Source of the DNA: Oryzias latipes | Taxonomy: Eukaryota; Chordata; Actinopteri; Beloniformes; Adrianichthyidae | Assembly: GCF_002234675.1 (NCBI RefSeq) | Contig: NC_019868.2 | Coordinates: 7,004,082 to 7,068,081 of the forward strand | Length of the DNA stretch: 64,000 nt | Direction of reading: 5' to 3' | In this document: in pieces, positions 21,533 to 32,390 of the stretch | Position numbering within the stretch: the first letter of the stretch is position 1 | Layout of the letters: the number at the start of each line of letters is the position of its first letter | Notes under the pieces: generated by a model | Database searches by the model: none | What the model was told of the DNA's origin: nothing | Seen by the model: the letters and a program-made list of their open reading frames with translations, nothing else | Translations under genes and position numbers: made by a program

Positions 21533-21694
21533 GATGCTGTGGACATTGGACGACAGACTAACTTAAACCAGGCAGAGCAGGAAACTGTTGGAGTTGTTGT
21601 TCCCTCTGTGGCTTGTCCTCTCTCCTCTCAGACCTGTTCAACCCTTGTGGGACATCAGAAAACCATGGCCAAGACATTAACATTTATGTACTGA
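21533..21694 (+). CDS. Terminal-exon-like ORF in the spacer, plus strand
   Basis: An acceptor (ttctttgtgtgcag) precedes 53 open codons starting DAVDIGRQTNLNQAEQETVG and ending in TGA. AATAAA lies at 21,784-21,789. The protein is not recognised. The exon lies in the spacer and has no counterpart in the right arm. The inward first-exon candidate at 20,785 could splice to it, but the phases do not join into this frame directly, so another exon or non-coding use is needed. Confidence 0.3.
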   Translation, partial: DAVDIGRQTNLNQAEQETVGVVVPSVACPLSSQTCSTLVGHQKTMAKTLTFMY

Positions 21695-22056
21695 TCTATG
21701 CATGTCATCACAGCAGGATGTAACAAAAACTAACAATGTGAACAGATCTCATCTGCCTTACAAAATACTGCCCCCCTTAAGAAAATAAATGGCTAATAAT
21801 CACCACTGGTATTTTGTAAAGCTTCATTTTTTAATGTTTGACCATTGAATGTGTTTTGTACAAAAGACTGATGGTTTTGCAAAGATCTTTGAAACACAGA
21901 GTCAAGTGCATTAGATTCTGTGAAATTCTGAACCACAATTCAGAGAAATTAAAATAACTGTTTTTAAAACTCCTTAAAAGACTTGAGGTGGAAAAGTCAC
22001 TGTTTTCGTACAGGCACTAAGAAATGGGAAGCAGACAGTGTGGTCGAAATGGACAA

Positions 22057-22308
22057 CTATTTTAAAGGCTTCTCTTTCAGTTGACAGGAGATGTCTGTGA
22101 GCCTGCTGGACAGCCTTTGCATCACACTGGGACGTCTTTGGGGCCTGCATCTGGAAAGAAACAAAAACAGCAAAGTTAATTAACCAAAAAAAGAAGAGAA
22201 AAATTAAGATTACATTTTTTTTCATTACCTTAAAGAAGATGTAGACATCCACGTCGTAGCTGCCTCAGTATTCCTGCCTTTTTTGTTATGGTATGCATAA
22301 CAACGGAC
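22057..22308 (-). CDS. Two-exon terminal ORF in the spacer, minus strand
   Basis: Exon a is 22,308-22,229 with acceptor ttttctataag and donor gtaatg. Exon b is 22,150-22,057 with acceptor tttctttccag. Joined, they give 57 codons and TAG without interruption. Exon a reads VRCYAYHNKKGRNTEAATTW. Exon b begins CRPQRRPSVMQRLSSR and ends KEKPLK, a basic tail. The product is not recognised. It converges on the plus-strand exon at 21,533. An ATTAAA-type signal may lie near 21,835. Confidence 0.35.
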
Positions 22309-22944
22309 CTTATAGAAAACAACAAACATTCAGCAATACACGACGCTGTCAATTTTAAAACCACCACCCAATTAAATATACTAATAATTCTATTGATGTC
22401 TAATACTGGAATAATTTAAAGTGGAATAAAACACGTTTTTGCTGGTCTGCTACAATTTACTCTGCTCTGGTTCACTCGAATACCGGACTTCTGCCAGTCT
22501 GCATAGTGCAGACGCATACATTTTGAATAATATGGCACAGCAATATTGTTTCTCTGTTCAATAATTCCCTCTGTCTGTAAACCCTGAAAAATATTGAGAA
22601 ACCTTATAGGTTATAAACTATTTGATTAACCCTAGTGACAATCCACGGGCAATTATTCCCAGGTTTACATGACCGATCCTGACACTGTGGTAAAAAATGT
22701 ACTTTGTTTAATCCACAAAAGTCATAAGAGCTGGATACCCCGCTAGCATTGAGCTAGCTAGCATGCTAACACAGGAGAACAATGGTGGTAGTTTTTCATG
22801 CAACATCTAACTTTCTAACATCTTTTTTCACTAGCAGCTACTGGTGGAGCTCCTCATCTGAATGCGCTGGCGTCCTCTGGTTAAATAAAGTACAATTTTG
22901 ATCTTTTAATATAGTAAAAGATATGAAAAACATGAGAAATTTAC

Positions 22945-23060
22945 CGGCACATTCTAAACTGGTCTGTTGACGTAAGACTCGGTCTTATTCGGTAGCCAAT
23001 GAGCTTCTGGATATCAGGGATGTCCCGCCTCCCCTCCCCTTGACTGACATGTCGCTGTTT
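22945..23060 (-). promoter_or_regulatory. Mirrored GC-box promoter and first-exon-like segment (right arm)
   Basis: This is the inverted counterpart, reading leftward into the spacer. The donor is gtaaat here instead of gtaagt, one of the few base differences between the arms, and would be a weaker donor. Confidence 0.4.
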
Positions 23061-23406
23061 TTACGTGTCGACAGGTTTTAGAAATAGGATTGTGCTTTGG
23101 GGAAAGGCCTTTGGTTGCAAATTGTGGGTTTTGGTTCTCAATTTATGCATTTTGATTCACAGATTTGGGGTTTTGATGCGCGGTTTTACTGTTTTGATGC
23201 GCAATACTTTAGTGGTGTCAAAATACTCTACATAATAATACAATAACAATGTGAATGTCTCAGGGGGAATTGAAATGTGTACATATTGCAGAAAAATATA
23301 GGAAATAAAACAAAAACTATATACATATACATATACAAGATAAGAGAAAAAAGAATAATTCCTTCAAAAATCTTTGGGGTTTAATAAATTTTAAATCTTT
23401 CAAAAA

Positions 23407-23596
23407 TTAAATTAGTTGGATTGCTTTTTGGTTTTGCAGATGTTTGATAATGGTACAGTACTGATTGATTTCACTCAGAAACTGCTGGAATTTAGGTTTG
23501 GAGTTTGACCGTTTGGCTTTATGGATATGGAATTTTGCCAATAATAAAAACAATTGTGTAATGAAGATACAATCTTTGTCTACTTTGACATTAAGG
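23407..23596 (-). pseudogene. LINE ORF2 extreme C-terminus (right arm)
   Basis: Inverted copy of 20,130-20,319 with the same frame and stop. Confidence 0.6.
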
Positions 23597-24892
23597 CAGT
23601 GCTTCTCAATTATTTTTTGCCAGGCCCCCCCTAGGAAAAGAAAATGTTTCGCGCCCCCCCTGACCCCCCCCCCCCACACACACACACAGACACACTCGCG
23701 CGGTGACAATACATCAGGTCAGTATCTATAAAATTTGTATACCTAAAATTGTATCTTTTAACACTAACAAAAGAAAAAAGCAAAATAAATCCACTTTCAA
23801 CAAATATTAACTTTATTTAGCCACAGAAACCCTGTTCTAGTCTAAAACAGAAAAGAAGCTGAAAGTACCTGAAATAAAAAAAAAATCTGTCATTCCTTAT
23901 TTAAACTAGAAACATTTTGACCAACTGAACCATTTGATGCTGAAAAAAATAATTCAATCAATAAATAATATTAAATCTAAATTGATCTGAAACATTAACA
24001 CAGCAGCACCAATATATTTAACGTTTTTAGTCTGAAGAAATAGGTAAAAACGTGCTGATTTTTTTTTTTCTAAATGACGGATTGTTTATTTCTGATCTCA
24101 TAAAAGTGCAGCTGTTTTCCTACATTACCTGCTGTCTTTCTGTCTGTCTGAAACCAACTAAACCGCAGGCAGACAAAGAAAACATGGATGGAAAATAAAG
24201 ACACGTCATCAAAATGTCTACAATAGTTCATAAAGAATGACATTGTTAGCATGAGCTTAGGAATCTAAGGGCAGCGGTGATCTTGGGCAACAGGCAGCGG
24301 TAGCAGTGGTCCGCGTGCCCCGATTCCCCTGGCAGACAGGGCCCACACCACCCCTCCCCTTTCGTTCTCACTCGCGCAGCCGCGGACAGACAGAACAGAC
24401 AATAGGAACCGAATAGTGGACCAGATTATTTTCCAAGCACTGAGCCGCTGTCACCGCTGCCCCCACGTTAAATTTGCGCACCGGACAAACCTGTGCCTAA
24501 AACCGCCACCACCGCGCGCCCCCCCTCGCATCGCTTCGTGCCCCCCCCCCCTGGGGGCGCGCCCCACTATTTGAGAAGCACTGTGTTACACAAATATTTT
24601 TCCTTAAGTAATGACATTTTTCCTCCAAAATCAAATAATGTTTTGTTTAATAGGTTACAGATGTGTTTTGGCATTTCTAAAGACAGAGACACATAGACAG
24701 ATCTAGAGATTCCTTCAGCTTCAGATAACAGAATTCTACCGTTCAGAGAGAGATTTCTCATTAACCACATGTTATAAGGCGCAGTGGAGTTTAGAAACAA
24801 AGGATTTGTATGTTTGTGTCAGTGTGGGGGGGCTCGAAAATATTCTAATCTTTAGAAAGGGGGGCCCTGCAGAAAAAGTTTGGGAACCACTG
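23597..24892. mobile_element. hAT-type composite, nested in LINE sequence (right arm)
   Basis: Inverted copy of 18,834-20,129 with the same ends, the same internal hAT start and the same LINE piece (24,567-24,800 minus). It was present before the arms duplicated. Confidence 0.65.
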
Positions 24893-25070
24893 CTCTAAGG
24901 CATCAGGGATGACTGTAGTTTTTGTTCTGCGGCTGAGAATGTCATTTAACACCCTCCAAGACTTTTTTTTTTTTTTCGATCTCCAGATGCAACCTTCAGT
25001 TGTGTAGTAAAATGATTTTGTTTGCTTATTTGTAATAGTTTTGTTAGATTGTTTTTATATTTTATGTAAG

Positions 25071-25825
25071 TTAAATAATTTGTTTTTTTATATACTTTTT
25101 GTACAATTTATTCTTTTGTTTGATTGAATTTAGTATTCCCTTGGTTATCCAAGGTTTTACTTTAAATGTCTTTTTGTCTAATTTTTTTTTTTTTTCTGGG
25201 ATTGTTATGCTAATTGAGTCAGTTAATTCTTCAATTAATGAATTATATGCAGATTCGGGATCTGTGGTGTTGAATACTGCGTCCCACCTTTTGGTCTGAA
25301 GGTGACTGATTAGGTTTGCTAAAGTTTGGGTGTTTACAACTTTCACTTTTCTCCTTGTACGTGGGATTGACGGTTTTTTATTTAGTTTCATATAGCATGC
25401 AATAGGATAATGGTCTGTAATGTCTGAGTATACAACCCCTGATTTATATTCAATATTTACTGTATTAGTTATCATGTTGTCCAAAATGGATTTGCTTTTT
25501 TTTTTTCCGCAACTCTGGTGTACTTATTGATTTTTGGGAAAAAGGATGAGGAGAAAAGAGTATTAATAAAGTCATTGTTGGTTTTATTGTCCTTGGATAT
25601 ATCTATATTTAAATCACCCATAATAAGACAATTTATGTTCGTTAGGTTTATGTGGAGAAGAATGTTTTCAAGTTTGTCTCTAAATATGTCATAATCAGAG
25701 TCTGGTGGGTGATATATTACTCCAATAACAATACTTTTTGCATTATTATGTTTTAGTTGTAGAAATATTGAGTCAGAAAAATGTCCAGATTGCAAGTAGA
25801 AGACTCTGTGAAGACACTTTCCCAA
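25071..25825 (-). pseudogene. LINE endonuclease domain fragment, frameshifted (right arm)
   Basis: Inverted copy of 17,902-18,656 with the same frameshift at the homopolymer near 25,500. Just upstream (about 25,845) this arm lacks 14-15 bp that the left arm has near 17,860. Confidence 0.75.
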
Positions 25826-26021
25826 ATTCCCGCAACAAACAAGTAATAAGTAAAAATTTAAGAAACATAAAGATTACCATAGTCATTAAAGTAAACTCAA
25901 GTCAAATTTCTCTCTCCCGAGGAGTGCAATTCATTCAATACCCTTAACAAACATTAGTCATTCATTACTGCGACGTTTACTCACCAGATTATTATTGAGG
26001 TTGGAATAGAAGTACAGTACC

Positions 26022-26276
26022 TCATTTGTGGGCAATTTTTAGAAATAGTTCAGCCTCTTTCGAGTCTCTGAAAGTCTTTTCAGGTCCGTTGATTGTGAAG
26101 GACAGTGTTGCTGGATAAGCCATCTGGAAGCGTATATTCCTCTGGATGAGGTGCGCGCACACGGAGTTGAACGCTCTTCTGGCGATACGAACGCTTTGTG
26201 GAATGTCGGGAACGATCTGCAGGTATGAATCCTCATACACTATTTTCCCCCGTCGTTTTGCCTCTGTCAGAAACAA
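26022..26276 (-). pseudogene. LINE-1/Tx1 ORF1p C-terminal domain fragment (right arm)
   Basis: Inverted copy of 17,436-17,690, apparently identical at the protein level. Confidence 0.75.
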
Positions 26277-26597
26277 TTATTTCATTTAAGGGAACCTGAA
26301 CGAATGACACTTTGTTCATACATATAGCACTTTACAACTCCTTGAAGGTGCGAAAAGGGCTTTGCGATAAAATAAAGAGAAAATACATTGATTCTGTAGA
26401 CAAGGCCTGAGGTCACCATCACGCCCCTCCTTAAAAAAAAAAACAGATCTAGCAAACACATTTAAGTAAAATCCACATCTACTTTAAGATAATGCAAAAG
26501 TTATATAAAAGTTTCAGCAGTTTCAATAAAAGTGTTCAGCGTAAACATAAACAAAATTATAAGCTAAATGGTAATAAAATGATTATCGGCCTTCAAC

Positions 26598-26635
26598 ACA
26601 CACACATACATTCATACATACATACATACATACAT
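26598..26635. repeat. (CATA)n microsatellite (right arm)
   Basis: Inverted counterpart of the left-arm tetranucleotide array. Confidence 0.85.
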
Positions 26636-26819
26636 AAAATGCTGGTCTATCCCTCCTGCACCTCTCCCGATCTGTATTTTTATTTATTTTTTAAATGTAT
26701 TTTGGACTTAAACACTGTCCACATAACCTAACCTGACAGAATCAAATTTAAAAGGATTTATGCTAAAGGAACAAGCAAAAACGGGAATAGAAAAGCATGA
26801 AACCTAAAAAAACGTTAAC

Positions 26820-27105
26820 CTTAATGTTTACACAGCCCTTAGGTGGATGGTTTCAAGGTGGGTCCCTTAACATCAAATCAACGAACCAGCACATTTTGTC
26901 AGTGATCAACTCGACAAGAAAAACTTAATTCCTCAGAGACTTTATCTGACAGGACCTAAAAGGGATAAAAGAAACTTCAACATCAGTCACCAGGTAATGT
27001 TTACACAGCCCTTAGGTTGATGCCTTCCGTTTCAAGATGGGTTCCTAACAACAAATCAACGAACCAACACATTTTGTCACTGATCAACTCCACATCAGTC
27101 ACCAG
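26820..27105 (+). repeat. Tandem duplicate of a 5'-exon-like segment (right arm)
   Basis: Two copies contain acacagcccttaggt and catcagtcaccag. Each is followed by a donor (gtaatg at 26,994; gtaagt at 27,106). The 27,105 end is a good donor for an outward plus-strand gene whose next candidate exon starts at 27,884. Confidence 0.45.
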
Positions 27106-27883
27106 GTAAGTTTGGAGGATGTTGGGGCTTTATTTTTACATTATCCAGCAGTTCTGTGCAGCTGCGCAATTAACTCACGTTATCGTTTTGTTTCATTGTT
27201 TTGGTAACACATATTTAGTGCGTTCTGCATTTTTCGGTTTATTACAGCATAAAAACTGCTGTTTATCTGTTATAGACAGTCAGGTAGTCTGAGTTTTACA
27301 ACGAGTGTGTCAGGAAATAAAGGTTCTCATCTATAAATGACAAACAAAATAAATGTACTAATTTTAAAATTATGAACATACAAAATAATACAAAAAGAAG
27401 TGTATTAAAGGCTTATATTTCCACTTATTCTCAAATTAGTGTTCACATTTTATTATTTATAAATAGGTACATTTATTTCTCATTTATATTTTGCAGTTTT
27501 AGTTTACATAATGATGATGTTTTGCACAGTTCCATCTCAGCCGACAGTTTCTTCTGCTCTCAAAAAGTATTAAAAAGTATTGGAGTAATAAAAAAAAAAA
27601 CAGTGTCTGCATAATGAAATATGACCTTATGCAAATATACAATCAAACAATAAATCTCTCATAAATATATAAAAAGATCATGAAATTGTGAAAAACCTGC
27701 ACACAGATTTTAAACGAGCCAATATATTATTATTCTGCTATAGATATTTTATTGGCTTTATCATTGATTATTGTACAATAATAATTCTTGTTTTTTATCT
27801 GCAGAAGAAACTTCTGTCACCACATCTACTGTTGAAAGGGAAACATTTGACTGTTTTCTTTTAACTGTTTGCTTTTATTGTAG

Positions 27884-28228
27884 CTCTGTATGGAAGAGGA
27901 ACAGACTGGATCCAAAATTCGCCCAAACTTAAATCCAGTTGATCCAGCTGAATGACCAACCACACTCTCTGATCCAGTAAGAATGGATTTGGTGCAAAGA
28001 GGTCCTTTTCAGACCGATAAAGACTTTCCAAACAGGTTGGCAGTGGATTTTGTTGTGGAGAATGCTGTCACCTTGTGGATGAAATGTGCAAAAGCTGCAG
28101 GGTTGTTTTTTACACAATCACAGCCACTCAAGAGATTGAATTATTTGAATTATCGGTTTTCTTTCGTCTTAATCACAAATGTAACTTTACCAAAAAGGTT
28201 GTATTTCTTTTCTGTTTTGGGCGAATAA
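27884..28228 (+). pseudogene. Decayed TTF-type zinc-finger segment, hAT/ZMYM-like (right arm)
   Basis: After the acceptor gcttttattgtag an ATG at 27,890 opens 21 codons ending in TGA at 27,953-27,955. The same frame then continues PTTLSDPVRMDLVQRGPFQT to 28,228. The TGA occupies the Trp position of the DPAxWP motif. It is mirrored with the same lesion at 15,483-15,821, so the stop predates the duplication. A donor-like cagtaaga at about 27,976 could end the exon there. Confidence 0.45.
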
Positions 28229-28273
28229 ATTGGCTCGTCCGCACTTACATTTAAGCTCAACTCTTGAGATTTT

Positions 28274-28891
28274 TCAAAGGTCAAATGTAGAGAAAGTCTT
28301 ATTTATGAACAAATCTGCTACTAAGTGGATCCCTTTAGAGCCCCATTGTTTAAATGTATCATGTGATAGTAATTTATAAGCTTGATCGTTGGTCAACGGC
28401 ATTTGTACTGAACAAAAATTCCATTTAAAATGTTTTCTTATATGGGACCAAATTTTTAGGGACTGAGATACAACTGGGTTCTGGCATTTAAATTTAGAAA
28501 GATCTGATGTACAATATAGCAGTGACTTTGCTGTGTTTGGGAAGAAAGCTCGATTTTCCAACCGTTCCCAGTCAGGTCTGGTTTTTCCGTCCCAGAAGGA
28601 CATACATCAAATATTACATGACCAATAATACAGACTAAACCTAGGCAGTCCTAATCCTCCCAGGAATTTTGGTCTTTGCAAAAAAACTTTTTTAATTCTG
28701 GGTGTTTTTTTATTCCAAATAAATGATGAGACAAGAGAATCGATTTTTTTTTAAAAAACTTTTAATGAATTATAATAGGGATGCATTGGAAAAGGAATAA
28801 ATATTTTGGCAATACGTTCATTCTAACTATATTTACACGACCAGCTAATGAGATGGGTACATTACCTAGACGCTTAAATTGTTTGTCTGTT
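28274..28891 (-). pseudogene. LINE-1/Tx1-type ORF2 C-terminal fragment (right arm)
   Basis: Inverted copy of 14,820-15,437. One residue differs (N versus D in MPLTNNQAY) through a single base. Confidence 0.75.
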
Positions 28892-29157
28892 TGTTGGTAA
28901 AGATTCAGAAAATTTTGTTTAAAAAGTCCAGATATATCTTTGTTATGTTATGTCACAGAGTTTAGTATTAAAAACCTCCATAGATTTAAATCTGTGTGGG
29001 TTCTGAGGTGTCTGACATGACATGGCACAATGATAGAATAGCTAATTCTGATCCTTGAGTTAAAATGTATGTGTTTATGGTAAAGGAGCAACCATAAACT
29101 TGGGAACTTTTGATTTGCTCCTCAACCTTATTAGGAAGTCAGACTCCAGACAGAGGA

Positions 29158-29169
29158 TTTAAATAAAGG
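29158..29169 (+). promoter_or_regulatory. TATA-like box upstream of right-arm ORF
   Basis: TTTAAATAAAGG lies 51 bp before the ATG at 29,221. The intervening tttccccag could alternatively be a splice acceptor at 29,199. Confidence 0.35.
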
Positions 29170-29220
29170 CCTCCCCATTCTACTTCAGGCTTTCCCCAGG
29201 ACAACAGATTGGAGCACAAG

Positions 29221-29823
29221 ATGGAAGATCTTACCATTATTCACGAAAGAAATTTAGACGGGACAACTTTTACCCCTTCATTTTTTTCTGCAGATCTTAA
29301 GGACCTCCAAGGTTTTGGTTCACCTGAACCTGGCTCAGGGAAGAGGTGTTTTTGCCTCTGTGGAGGACAATACCTGTGCTGTGAAGGCATCAATAGAAAC
29401 CTAACCAGTTTCCAAGATGAAAAGATGATAGAAGATGTCACATCTTCAACTGAAGGCACTCCAACAGCAGACAAACCTGCGAAGATTGACAAAGGCGTGC
29501 AGACAGAAAGTGAGGAAAAATTCACTTTGAAGACAAAAAACCAGAGACCACTTTCAATAAACCATAACATGCAACCCAACCAGGTAATGTATTGTTTTTT
29601 TTTTTACTTTTCAAGCAATTTTGATTCATTATTCTTTAATGAATAATTAATGCAATTACACATGAAATTTCCCTAACATCTTTTACAGATGGAAATCTAT
29701 GGGGAACATGCGGTACCTTACAGTCATGTTGGAGTCATTTATATCGGCAGTTCTTCTGATGAGGACGACGATGACATGAAGGAAGATGGCGCTGATGTGG
29801 ACCGGACCTCCCCCCCAGAATGA
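29221..29823 (+). CDS. Unrecognised 165-residue acidic protein, two exons (right-arm copy)
   Basis: Exon 1 is 29,221-29,583 (121 codons) and exon 2 is 29,689-29,823 (44 codons and TGA). The 105-bp intron has GTAATG and TTTTACAG ends and is in phase 0. An in-frame TTG at 29,209 would add four residues but is not a eukaryotic start. The deduced protein appears identical to the left-arm copy. It has a Cys-rich patch and ends VIYIGSSSDEDDDD followed by another acidic stretch. A diverged third exon 2 at 32,890 keeps the frame and the GVIYIGSSSDEDD core, which argues that this exon is or was under protein-level selection. Function unknown. Confidence 0.55.
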
Positions 29824-30260
29824 CATGTTATTTTCGTTACTTTTCAAGCCACATATAAGCTCTTTATAAAAGTAATAGCAATCATTAATTGTAATCAATA
29901 TATATGTAACCAACGTAGTTCGACACGTGTGCATCGCATAAGAAAATGTAGAAAAATATTATATCATCATCTTTGAGTTGTCTTTACATTTTAAGAAAAG
30001 TTTTAATCTCTATTTTTGATATATCTGGTAAGTGGCTCCTTATATCACTTAGCTAAATGTGACACGAGTGTACTTCATAGATATTCTTCAAGGTAAAATG
30101 TCTATATTTGTGAGTAATTACACTATCAAGAACTATTGCTTCTGAAATTTGTTTGATGTATCTGTGGTACTTGGAGTCGTACATTCGTTTTTAATTTGAT
30201 TTAATCTGACACTGCATATTTTCAAGAAATGTATCCTTGATTATGATTATACTGTATTAC

Positions 30261-30266
30261 AATAAA
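30261..30266 (+). terminator. Poly(A) signal, right-arm gene
   Basis: AATAAA lies about 440 bp downstream of the stop. It is conserved in the third copy near 33,465. Confidence 0.45.
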
Positions 30267-30740
30267 AAATCTGTGACCTAGATCGGTTTGAGTTCACCTG
30301 GGTTTTTTGTGTGTTCGGACTCATTGTCTGCATCCTGTTATTATTTAATAGCGTTCACAATTTTACATTCTTTTAAGAATCTGAACGAAAGAATGTTACC
30401 TAAAAGATCATTTTATATTAAAATCCATAAAATCATTCTTGCTGCATCAGATGCAAATTCTATTAAAGATGGTAATTCCTGTTGGTTTTTTTTTTCTCTT
30501 CAATAAAATTTAGAACACTGATTACGCAAATGACAGTGTTTAGTAAAAGCAACAAGCCCACATATGACCGGGAAAACTCACCGTTTTGTAACAAAGCCAT
30601 GTAAACACGTGAAGCTTGTAAACATTAAATCTCAAGGTTACAAAAGTCCTGAAAATCTGTGTCCGAATTCCCTCCCTAATCGATAACTATAACGGCATAC
30701 AGTGCTGCACAATTTAGTGTTTATAGTTTTTAAAAGCAAT

Positions 30741-32107
30741 TAAATGCGTGCGTGGTAGACCGGATAGCTTCTGATTTCCGGTTCCTGCAGCTTGACAAGA
30801 AAAACAGAATGGTGCAATACTGCCACCACCTGGTGTGGAGGTATTGCACCAACTGCTCCTGTTAAAACTGATTTTCCAAAAAGCGAGCTGAGACACAACT
30901 TTTTATTTTTTGAAAGCAAAAACAAACAACAAAAAAAGAAAGCAATAAATAAATAAAAGGTATTTAATAATAATCTAAAGTCTTACAGTTGCAACAGGTT
31001 TTTTTTTTAAAAAAAAGAAAGACATAAAACATATCAAAAGTCCCAGCTAAAAAGAAAAAGTCGCTGTAAAGTTTACTTACCTTGACTCATGCCTTGCTGG
31101 AGTGAAAAATGGTTGAAAGAAAAAAAAAAAACAACAAGGAAAAAAACATATCAACTCCATTGTTTTATTGAGTTTCACAGGCAAGTCAAGTAACACAAGC
31201 AACAGTGAAAAGACAAAAGCATTTTTTTTTACAAAAGAAACAACAATATTTCACACACTCAAAGCGTCACAGGAACAGGCTGGACTGCGAATAGTAGTCG
31301 CAAACTCCACAGCGCGAGGGGTATGAAAATAAATTTTAAAAAAAATTGATACCCCCCCCCCCCCCTCCCTCTCCACCCCCTGGTGGTCTTGGGGTGTAAG
31401 GAAAATGAAGACAGGATGGAAAGAGAAAAAAAAAATAAAGTATTGTCTCGTGGGGTCACTTATGCCCGTTAAAACAGCGGAGGGAATGGGTTTCGTGCTA
31501 GCCACCGAGAAATGCATCGTGGGGTCACTTATGCCCTGTAACACAGCGGAGAGGATGGAAAGAGAAAAAAAAAATAAAGTATTGTCTCGTGGGGTCACTT
31601 ATGCCCGTTTAAACAGCGGAGGGAATGGGTTTCGTGCTGGCCACCGAGAAATGCATCGTGGGGTCACTTATGCCCTGTAACACAGCGGAGAGGATGGAAA
31701 GAGAAAAAAAAATAAAGTATTGTCTCGTGGGGTCACTTATGCCCTGTAACACAGCGGAGAGGATGGAAAGAGAAAAAAAAAATAAAGTATTGTCTCGTGG
31801 GGTCACTTATGCCCGTTTAAACAGCGGAGGGAATGGGTTTCGTGCTGGCCACCGAGAAATGCATCGTGGGGTCACTTATGCCCTGTAACACAGCGGAGAG
31901 GATGGAAAGAGAAAAAATAAATAAAGTATTGTCTCGTGGGGTCACTTATGCCCGTTAAAACAGCGGAGGGAATGGGTTTCGTGCTGGCCACCGAGAAATG
32001 CATCGTGGGGTCACTTATGCCCTGTAACACAGCGGAAGGAGTTACATTTTTTGCAGGGGGGTCATGCAGACCCCAAAGCACATGCCAACCTAAGCGAGCG
32101 GAAGGGT
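30741..32107 (-). repeat. Terminal unit, single right copy
   Basis: Only one unit is present on this side. Its outer part carries the variant of left copy 1 (aaaaaataaataaag near 31,913). Its inner part carries variants of left copy 2 (14-C run near 31,351 and cctgttaaaactg near 30,858). It therefore looks like a recombinant of two tandem copies. Confidence 0.85.
31413..32040 (-). repeat. 70-bp minisatellite array, right arm
   Basis: This is the inverted counterpart with the same order of A, B and hybrid units. Confidence 0.9.
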
Positions 32108-32323
32108 GATAACCCTTGTGCTGTCTTAGGGGAAAAGAAAAGCATGGATTAAAAAAAAAGATAAGGAGGGGGGGTCATTTTAAAAACGCATACCCCCCTT
32201 TGGTATTGACCCCAGACAGGTACACCCCGTACACCCTCCCGCAATCGAAGAGGGTCGAGTTCCTGAATTTTTGTTTTTTCATTGTGGATTGACTCAGTCC
32301 AGTTTCATTTTTAGCATTTAAAT
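32108..32323. repeat. piggyBac-like end next to the right arm
   Basis: Immediately beyond the arm the sequence reads aacccttgtgctgtctta, close to the 1,478 MITE terminus. It then becomes a C/G-run-rich non-coding stretch. No matching right end was found, so the element is partial. Confidence 0.45.
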
Positions 32324-32390
32324 CAGTGTTTTTCAACCAGTGGGAGATGGTCAAGTGTGCTGTGGGAAATCACCCTCATTAACTGATGTA
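32324..32390 (+). mobile_element. hAT (Charlie-like) terminal fragment
   Basis: It starts CAGTGTTTTTCAACCAGTG and continues gtcaagtgtgctgtgggaaat, typical of a hAT 5' end found in many vertebrates. The rest of the element is not recognisable. Confidence 0.5.

Larger units (their letters stand above)
21116..22614. other. Spacer between the inverted arms
   Basis: The 1,499-bp spacer is mostly unique. For about 100 bp inside each boundary a weak inverted similarity persists (aaggtttttcaatattt on one side, aaggtttctcaatattt on the other; then aacatattgctg and aacaatattgctg). The arms therefore fade into diverged sequence rather than stopping sharply. An (AT)/(AC) microsatellite lies at 21,440-21,491. 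Confidence 0.6.
22615..32107 (-). repeat. Right arm of giant inverted duplication (9.5 kb)
   Basis: This is the inverted partner of 10,242-21,115. The outer boundary falls inside GCGAGCGGAAGGGT at 32,107 and the inner boundary at aaactatttgattaac near 22,615. Beyond each boundary the two flanks differ. Neither outer flank shows a clear target-site duplication. Confidence 0.95.

Noticed and set aside
10308..32040. Short regularly repeated units that could suggest a CRISPR array
   Set aside because: The units are contiguous 70-bp minisatellite blocks without unique spacers, in a eukaryotic genome, and lack any associated genes.
10242..32107. Palindrome as a pure sequencing artefact (missed hairpin adapter)
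   Set aside because: Such artefacts give the same read mirrored. Here the arms differ by substitutions, a 14-15 bp indel and a tandem unit, and the spacer is unique. A mis-join of two diverged copies is still possible.
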